Translations under genes and position numbers: made by a program
The notes under the pieces: generated by a model
The model's database searches: none
Told to the model about the DNA's origin: nothing
Seen by the model: the letters and a program-made list of their open reading frames with translations, nothing else
In this document: positions 5,746 through 10,000 of the stretch, in pieces
Layout of the letters: every line of letters begins with the position of its first letter
How positions within the stretch are numbered: the stretch's first letter is position 1
Assembly (NCBI GenBank): GCA_008636095.1
Contig: VSJD01000065.1
Coordinates: 1-10,000, forward strand
Direction of reading: 5' to 3'
From: Kiritimatiellota bacterium
GTDB lineage: Bacteria; Verrucomicrobiota; Kiritimatiellia; JAAZAB01
Length of the DNA: 10,000 bases

Positions 5746-6969
5746 ATGCTTTTTAATTCCAGCCGCAAATGGAATCGTGCCGCCACGCGCTCCATACCGT
5801 TTCAGGAGAGAAAGAGCCCGTTGCGGGGCATTCTTGATCTTGCGGCGGGGCGCTATCCCCGCTTCCTGTTTGGAGGAGGGCTTAGCCAATGGCTCCCTGT
5901 TTTCCATTTCCATGAGACACACCCGAAAGTCCTCGAGCCCTATTTTCAATACCTGGCGGAAAACGGTTACCGTACGGTGACCTCGGATCAGATTGCCGCA
6001 TTTGTCCTGCGCGGCGTACACCCCGGCCCCAAGTCGGTGGCGCTTTGCTTCGATGATGCCTGGAGCAGTTTATGGGTATTTGCGGCGCCGCTCCTCCGCA
6101 AATACGATCTTCAGGCAATTGCCTATGTCAGCCCGGACCGGGTTCCCTCGGCGCCTGTTCCTCGCCGCCAATGGGACGGCACAAACACGCCGGACATTGA
6201 GATTACGCTGGATCGCACAGAAGGTCTCTTTGCAACCTGGAGCGAACTCCGTGTCATGCATGAGAGCGGCCACCTGGATATTCAGGCCCATTCCTGGCGT
6301 CATGCCATGGTGTTCGCATCGGACGAGGTGGCCGACTTTATCCAGCCCCGCCGCCGGGAGCATCCGCATGCGATACCGCTGGTGGATACTCCGGCTGGTC
6401 TGCGGTTCGCCGCAAGAGAGGATCTCGGCGCCCCGCTCTACGCAACCCGCTCGCGCCTTTCCGATGTCCGCCGTTGGATTGCGCCGGATGCTTTTGACGG
6501 CTGTATCCGCCATGTGCAGGCTAACGGCGGCGCATCGTTTTTCCAACGGGAGACCTGGCAAGCGGAGCTCCGCACCTGCGTGGAGCAAGCCCGTCCCGGA
6601 CAGTGGGAATCGGAGCCGGAACGCAACGCCGCCATACGCGAGGAACTGGCGCGCGCGCGCGCGCGGCTGGAAGCCGAACTTGGCAAACAAATTCACCACA
6701 TGTGCTTCCCCTGGGCGATTGCCGGCAAGGCGGCCGTAAGGCTGGCTAAGGAAACCGGCTACCAAACCGCCTTTGCTGACAGACTCTGGGGGGCGCGCGC
6801 CGTGCGCCCTGGCGATCCGCCGCACCAACTGATGCGGCTGAAGCATCCGTTGATTTGCTGCCTGCCAGGAAAGCAAAGAACCTGGTTCTTTGGGCGCAAA
6901 CCCAATCGTGCCTCACACGGGCTTGAGCTGGGCCCCATCTTTCTGCCGACCGCTCCCAATCCACCATGA
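5746..6969 (+). CDS. Divergent polysaccharide deacetylase-like protein
   Basis: This 407-aa protein has a NodB/CE4-like layout. VFHFHE (52-57) takes the place of the usual early MYH motif. CFDDAW (101-106) replaces TFDDG but keeps both Asp residues (103 and 104). AHSWRH (181-186) gives the zinc-binding H-x3-H, with His182 and His186. CFPWA (320-324), followed by an A-[AV]-x(4)-GYQTAF-like segment, corresponds to the closing motif. About 130 residues lie between the histidine box and that motif, much more than in a minimal NodB domain. They include Arg-rich, helix-forming stretches such as ELARARARLEAELG. There is no clear signal peptide, so the product may be cytoplasmic or exported another way. 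The ATG at 5746 has no Shine-Dalgarno site. A TTG at 5821 preceded by AGGAG (5804-5808, 12 nt away) is an alternative start that still leaves the core intact. Its stop overlaps the flippase start by ATGA, implying translational coupling. Deacetylation is inferred from metal-site conservation; the substrate is unknown. Confidence 0.82.
   Translation: MLFNSSRKWNRAATRSIPFQERKSPLRGILDLAAGRYPRFLFGGGLSQWLPVFHFHETHPKVLEPYFQYLAENGYRTVTSDQIAAFVLRGVHPGPKSVALCFDDAWSSLWVFAAPLLRKYDLQAIAYVSPDRVPSAPVPRRQWDGTNTPDIEITLDRTEGLFATWSELRVMHESGHLDIQAHSWRHAMVFASDEVADFIQPRRREHPHAIPLVDTPAGLRFAAREDLGAPLYATRSRLSDVRRWIAPDAFDGCIRHVQANGGASFFQRETWQAELRTCVEQARPGQWESEPERNAAIREELARARARLEAELGKQIHHMCFPWAIAGKAAVRLAKETGYQTAFADRLWGARAVRPGDPPHQLMRLKHPLICCLPGKQRTWFFGRKPNRASHGLELGPIFLPTAPNPP
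6649..6665. repeat. (GC)8 dinucleotide run inside the second deacetylase gene
   Basis: Eight GC dinucleotides plus a G encode the ARARAR stretch of the inserted helical region. Such runs can slip during replication or sequencing. The frame stays open on both sides, so there is no sign of a break here. Confidence 0.8.
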
Positions 6970-8510
6970 GCCCGCCCATTCCCAACGCAGATGCAGAGTA
7001 CGAGGCCGCGACCTCCATTCCTACCTCTTCACGCATACTGGGCTTTACGGGGTGGAACCTGTTCGGCCTGTGCGTGCCGATGCTGGTTGCTTTCTTCTCC
7101 ATCCCGCTTTTCATCAAGGGGCTCGGCACCGAGCGTTTTGGCGCGCTGACGCTGGTATGGATGCTGGTGGGCTATTTCAGCATTCTCGATTTGGGCATGG
7201 GCCGGGCCATGACCAAAATGACGGCGGAATATCTGGGGCTCGATCGGCGTCACCAACTGCCCAACGTCTTTTGGACCGCTTTACTCATGATGACCGCCTT
7301 CGGCTTTTGCGGTGCGCTTTTACTCGCCGGCGGGAGCGGATGGCTGGCTACCAGCGGCTTACATATTCCGCTGAGCCTGCAAGAGGAAACCCGTCGGTCT
7401 TTTCTGGTTGTCAGCCTGGGCCTGCCCTTCACGGTCGTGGTTACGGGTCTGATCGGCGTGCTGGAGACGCATCAGCGATTCCGACTAATCAATCTCATCC
7501 GAATTCCCCTGGGTATTGCCACCTTTGCCGCTCCCCTGGCGGTACTTCCCTTCAGCAACAGCCTGGTCTGGGTCGTCACCGTGCTGATTGGCGTACGGGT
7601 AATGGAACTGCTGATCTTTTTTTTCTGCTGCCTGAAGCTCATTCCCGCGCTCAGAACAAACGTAAAATGGGATACCGCGATGGTCCGCCCCCTGCTGTCC
7701 TTCGGCGGCTGGATGACGGTTTCCAACGTTGCTTTACCGCTTATGATTCACATTGATCGTTTCATTGTGGGGGCCGTGCTGACCCTCACCGCAGTGGCCT
7801 ACTATACCAACCCGGCCGAGATCGTGGTGAAAATGCTCATTCTGCCCAGAGCCCTGGTTTCCGCCCTCTTCCCGCCGATGACCATGCACCTCGCACGGCA
7901 CTCAGCCGAAGCGGACGCTCTCTTCGGAAGGGCTTTGAAACTCCTTCTGCTCGTGCTCTTCCCGGCCGTACTCGCGCTCTACACCATTGCCCCGGAATTC
8001 CTGCATCTTTGGCTGGGCGCAGATTTCGCCCGCGAGGGCTCGGGTGTTTTGCGTCTGCTGACGGCGGGGATTTTCGTCTATGCCCTCTCCTATCTGGCCT
8101 TTTCCCTCCTTCAAAGCGCGAGCCGTCCTGATCTCTCCGCCCGCTGGCATCTGCTGGAACTGCCCCTGTTCATCGCGTTGGCCTGGTGGGCGACCAGCCG
8201 GTGGGGCATCTACGGCATGGCCGCGGCATGGGGGCTGCGCGGGCTGATGGATGTGTTTGTCCTGTTTCCGCTGGCCCTGCGCTTTGTCCCCGCCGCGCGG
8301 TCCGCCGTTCTTAGAACCGGGGGCATGCTGGGCCTTGGCCTGTGCATGCTGCCCGGCATCAGTTGGCTGCCCTCGTTGGGCATCCGCATCCCGGCGGCCG
8401 CGCTCGGCCTGGCCGCCTTCAGCCTGCTGGCCTGGTTTTGGCTGCTGTCCCCGGGAGAACGCGGCTGGGTACTACGACTGCTGGCGCGCGATGGAAAGAA
8501 AGCGAAGTAA
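6966..8510 (+). CDS. Polysaccharide/oligosaccharide flippase (Wzx/RfbX-like, MOP superfamily)
   Basis: This is a 514-aa integral membrane protein with about 12-14 hydrophobic helices over nearly its whole length, the usual size for Wzx-type flippases (400-520 aa). Features typical of the family are an N-terminal helix followed by PLFIKGLGTERFGAL (a G-x-E-x-[FY]-G type motif), LDLGMGRAMTKMTAEY near residue 80, and LSFGGWMTVSNVA followed by HIDRFIVG in the middle. The charged residues of these motifs would line the lipid-phosphate path. The role would be to move a polyprenyl-diphosphate-linked oligosaccharide from the inner to the outer face of the cytoplasmic membrane. The start ATG at 6966 overlaps the deacetylase stop (ATGA) with no Shine-Dalgarno site, so expression probably depends on coupling. 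The C-terminus ends in a basic tail (RDGKKAK). The substrate is not predictable. No Wzy polymerase or Wzz is seen in the window. Confidence 0.9.
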   Translation: MSPPIPNADAEYEAATSIPTSSRILGFTGWNLFGLCVPMLVAFFSIPLFIKGLGTERFGALTLVWMLVGYFSILDLGMGRAMTKMTAEYLGLDRRHQLPNVFWTALLMMTAFGFCGALLLAGGSGWLATSGLHIPLSLQEETRRSFLVVSLGLPFTVVVTGLIGVLETHQRFRLINLIRIPLGIATFAAPLAVLPFSNSLVWVVTVLIGVRVMELLIFFFCCLKLIPALRTNVKWDTAMVRPLLSFGGWMTVSNVALPLMIHIDRFIVGAVLTLTAVAYYTNPAEIVVKMLILPRALVSALFPPMTMHLARHSAEADALFGRALKLLLLVLFPAVLALYTIAPEFLHLWLGADFAREGSGVLRLLTAGIFVYALSYLAFSLLQSASRPDLSARWHLLELPLFIALAWWATSRWGIYGMAAAWGLRGLMDVFVLFPLALRFVPAARSAVLRTGGMLGLGLCMLPGISWLPSLGIRIPAAALGLAAFSLLAWFWLLSPGERGWVLRLLARDGKKAK

Positions 8511-8522
8511 ATGAGTGAAGGT

Positions 8523-8540
8523 GGGTTATGCCCGTAACCC
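8523..8540 (+). terminator. Candidate terminator hairpin after the flippase
   Basis: GGGTTA (8523-8528) pairs with TAACCC (8535-8540) around TGCCCG, 12 nt after the flippase stop. A run of seven T occurs only at 8564-8570, too far for a textbook intrinsic terminator. It is placed where a terminator would be expected between convergent genes, but the stem is short and the U tract is displaced. Confidence 0.28.
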
Positions 8541-8591
8541 AAGTAAGACTTGTGAACACCACATTTTTTTAAGTGCAAACAAACATTACTG

Positions 8592-8644
8592 GCACAGGAG
8601 TGCACACTTGACTTGGTTATCTCATACACGCGAAAGCGTGCATG
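8592..8644. repeat. Small hairpins in the convergent gap
   Basis: GCAC/GTGC (8592-8595 and 8600-8603) forms a 4-bp stem with an AGGA loop. CACGC-GAAA-GCGTG (8627-8640) forms a 5-bp stem with a GNRA-type tetraloop, extendable by CAT/ATG (8623-8625 and 8642-8644) past one A/C mismatch. These may shape the 3' end of the - strand transcript, which ends at 8660. No U-rich tract follows the second hairpin on either strand, so I do not call it a terminator. No gene is supported in 8511-8659. Confidence 0.4.
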
Positions 8645-8659
8645 TTTATGGTAAAGGTG

Positions 8660-10000
8660 CTACGGGGTTTCCGGAGCCTTAACCTCATAAAATATTGCCT
8701 CGGCCAGGGTCCAGCACATGTGCGGATTGGGCTCGGCGACTTCCAGGCGCAGGGCATGTACCGAGGGCATCCCGATGGTAAATGTTTGCTGGGCGTAACC
8801 ATAGACCGGATGGCCGTTCAGCCAGACGAACTTATCCAAATCAACCGGCAATCCGCCGCGCAGCGTTTCCCAGCCCGCATCCGTGAGCAGCTTGATGCGC
8901 AGGGCGGGGGCGCGATCGTGAGCATAGTTTCCGTATTGCAGAATCAGGTGTCCGAGGTGAAGAGGCTGGTCGAAGGTGAATTCCACCCATAGACCATCAT
9001 GCTGGAGCTTTGCGCTTCGCCAGAAGGTGCCGATATGGCCATCCATCATCCTGGCCGCCTGTTCCCGATTCCCGTCAACTGCCACGCGAACCCGCTCCGC
9101 CGCCACGCGGGTCTCCCGGTCAAACGCCGGCGCACGAAAATTATAGTAGACGCAGAAGTCGCCGGCATTTGTCATTTCCGCCTCCACCCCCATCGTGCGC
9201 ATATGCCGCTCAAAGACGCTGGGTTTGAGAAAACGGATTTTTTCCGTCAACACATAGGCCACGTTGGTCGAGGCATCCACCTCCGCCTTGTAGGGAACAG
9301 GCCAGCCGGGAAAACGCTCGTTGGCCGGCTGACTGCAAACGACAGTGCCGCCAGCCTCGAAACCGATCCGGTAGGCCGCCCAGTGCGAGGCCACTGCATG
9401 TCCGATGCCATGTTCATGAAGCACGGCGAGAGCGGGCTTGAGGTCAGGCGCGGCAACAATGTTGCGGGCGAAGTCGGGATGCCGCCACTCCCGGGGCAGC
9501 CGTATCGAAGTGGCTATGTTGTACAAGACGAAAACAAGCACCAGCCCGCCCGTAAACAGGCGGCCCGCGCGGGGCAGGGCCCGATACAAGCCAAGCATAA
9601 GAAAGGGGAAAACGACTACCACCGGGGCAAGGTAACGGTAGGCGCAGTCATCCGCGCGCCGGCTCAACGCGAATAGGATCAGGCTGAGAATGGTCGCGCC
9701 CAGGGCCCATTCCATTGCCCCCAGGGAAAGATATCGTTTCTCACTAAATTTCCGCCAGAGCAGCGCAAGCGCCATACCGGCCGCCAGTACCAGCAAAAAA
9801 ATAAAAATATAGGGAAAGACCGTATATCCCCAGCCACCCCAATCCAATTGCTTGCTGTTGTCGGGGAACAGACAGGCCCGCCAACCAAAGGTTACCGGCA
9901 GTGTCCGCGCCACAGCGGGAACCCAGAGACGCCCGAAGGCATCGGACCATCCGAAGGTGGCGGCCACCGATCCGTGGGCGCCGGGAAATTTCCAGAGGGC
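8660..10000 (-). CDS. Partial membrane protein, probably a GT39-type glycosyltransferase, with C-terminal discoidin (F5/8 type C-like) domain
   Basis: The frame is open to the right edge, so the N-terminus is missing; 446 codons are visible and the stop is TAG at 8660-8662. The GTG at 9967 is internal in all likelihood, because 11 sense codons precede it. From the N-terminal side there is a Trp-rich loop, four membrane segments (about 9760-9830, 9665-9715, 9580-9640 and 9505-9560), a soluble stretch of about 120 residues, and then a region from about 9090 to 8670 resembling a discoidin or CBM32-like module. That region has MDGHIGTFWRSA, LWVEFTFDQPLHLGHLILQYG, APALRIKLLTDAGWETL and a closing VHALRLEVAE strand. 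Discoidin modules often bind glycans outside the cell. The arrangement of the last membrane helices of a GT-C enzyme plus a soluble tail fits a PMT/ArnT-type transferase, but the catalytic loop lies outside the window, so the class is inferred. It is convergent with the flippase gene and so belongs to another transcription unit. Confidence 0.72.
   Translation of the reverse strand, partial: ALWKFPGAHGSVAATFGWSDAFGRLWVPAVARTLPVTFGWRACLFPDNSKQLDWGGWGYTVFPYIFIFLLVLAAGMALALLWRKFSEKRYLSLGAMEWALGATILSLILFALSRRADDCAYRYLAPVVVVFPFLMLGLYRALPRAGRLFTGGLVLVFVLYNIATSIRLPREWRHPDFARNIVAAPDLKPALAVLHEHGIGHAVASHWAAYRIGFEAGGTVVCSQPANERFPGWPVPYKAEVDASTNVAYVLTEKIRFLKPSVFERHMRTMGVEAEMTNAGDFCVYYNFRAPAFDRETRVAAERVRVAVDGNREQAARMMDGHIGTFWRSAKLQHDGLWVEFTFDQPLHLGHLILQYGNYAHDRAPALRIKLLTDAGWETLRGGLPVDLDKFVWLNGHPVYGYAQQTFTIGMPSVHALRLEVAEPNPHMCWTLAEAIFYEVKAPETP

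Noticed and set aside
5740..5754. AAAAA-TATGC-TTTTT hairpin hiding the second deacetylase start
   Set aside because: An all A/T stem of five pairs is too weak to matter, and the arrangement is expected by chance in AT-rich sequence.
5804..5880. Strong Shine-Dalgarno-like sequences (AGGAG at 5804, GGAGGAGGG at 5872) as evidence for a shorter second deacetylase
   Set aside because: The first is 12 nt from a TTG, longer than usual; the second has no in-frame start within range. The TTG is kept only as an alternative start.
8999..9676. + strand open frame (225 codons) opposite the partial membrane protein
   Set aside because: The - strand frame shows membrane helices and a discoidin-like domain; the + frame is rich in Arg, Pro, His and Gly with no domain.

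Overview
This window carries a cell-envelope or exopolysaccharide glycan locus from a Gram-negative-type bacterium. The order on the + strand is polysaccharide deacetylase, GT-C membrane glycosyltransferase, GT2 polyprenyl-phosphate-sugar synthase, second polysaccharide deacetylase, and Wzx-type flippase. A convergent gene on the - strand runs off the right edge and encodes a second multi-spanning membrane protein with a discoidin-like domain at its C-terminus. The flanking genes are GC-rich. No rRNA, tRNA or marker gene is present, so taxonomy is a guess. A PVC-group bacterium (Verrucomicrobiota, Kiritimatiellota, Lentisphaerota or Omnitrophota) would fit the style of the giant GT-C gene, but nothing here proves it.

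Layout. Positions 1-400 hold no confident gene. There is an open - strand frame running off the left edge, a small - strand reading frame that looks frameshifted, and two overlapping sigma-70-like promoter candidates for the first deacetylase. Positions 402-4808 hold deacetylase 1 and an 1110-residue GT-C protein, 27 bp apart and probably co-transcribed. Positions 4809-5001 are noncoding and contain three compact hairpins. Positions 5002-5700 hold the GT2 enzyme, which has a strong Shine-Dalgarno site and a visibly lower GC content than its neighbours. Positions 5746-8510 hold deacetylase 2 and the flippase, joined by an ATGA overlap. Positions 8511-8659 are a hairpin-rich convergent gap. Positions 8660-10000 hold the partial - strand membrane protein.

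How the genes could work together (inference). The GT2 enzyme would load a sugar onto a polyprenyl phosphate at the cytoplasmic face. GT-C enzymes use such lipid-linked sugars outside the membrane. The flippase would export lipid-linked oligosaccharide. The two NodB-type deacetylases would remove N- or O-acetyl groups from the exported glycan. The GT2 gene looks like a later insertion: its base composition differs, hairpins precede it, a 9-bp inverted repeat brackets it, and an orphan 12-codon reading frame overlaps its stop.

No CRISPR array, transposase, defence system or RNA gene could be supported. The best candidates for novelty are the roughly 700-residue uncharacterised C-terminal part of the GT-C protein, the divergent second deacetylase, and the inserted GT2 segment with its hairpin leader.
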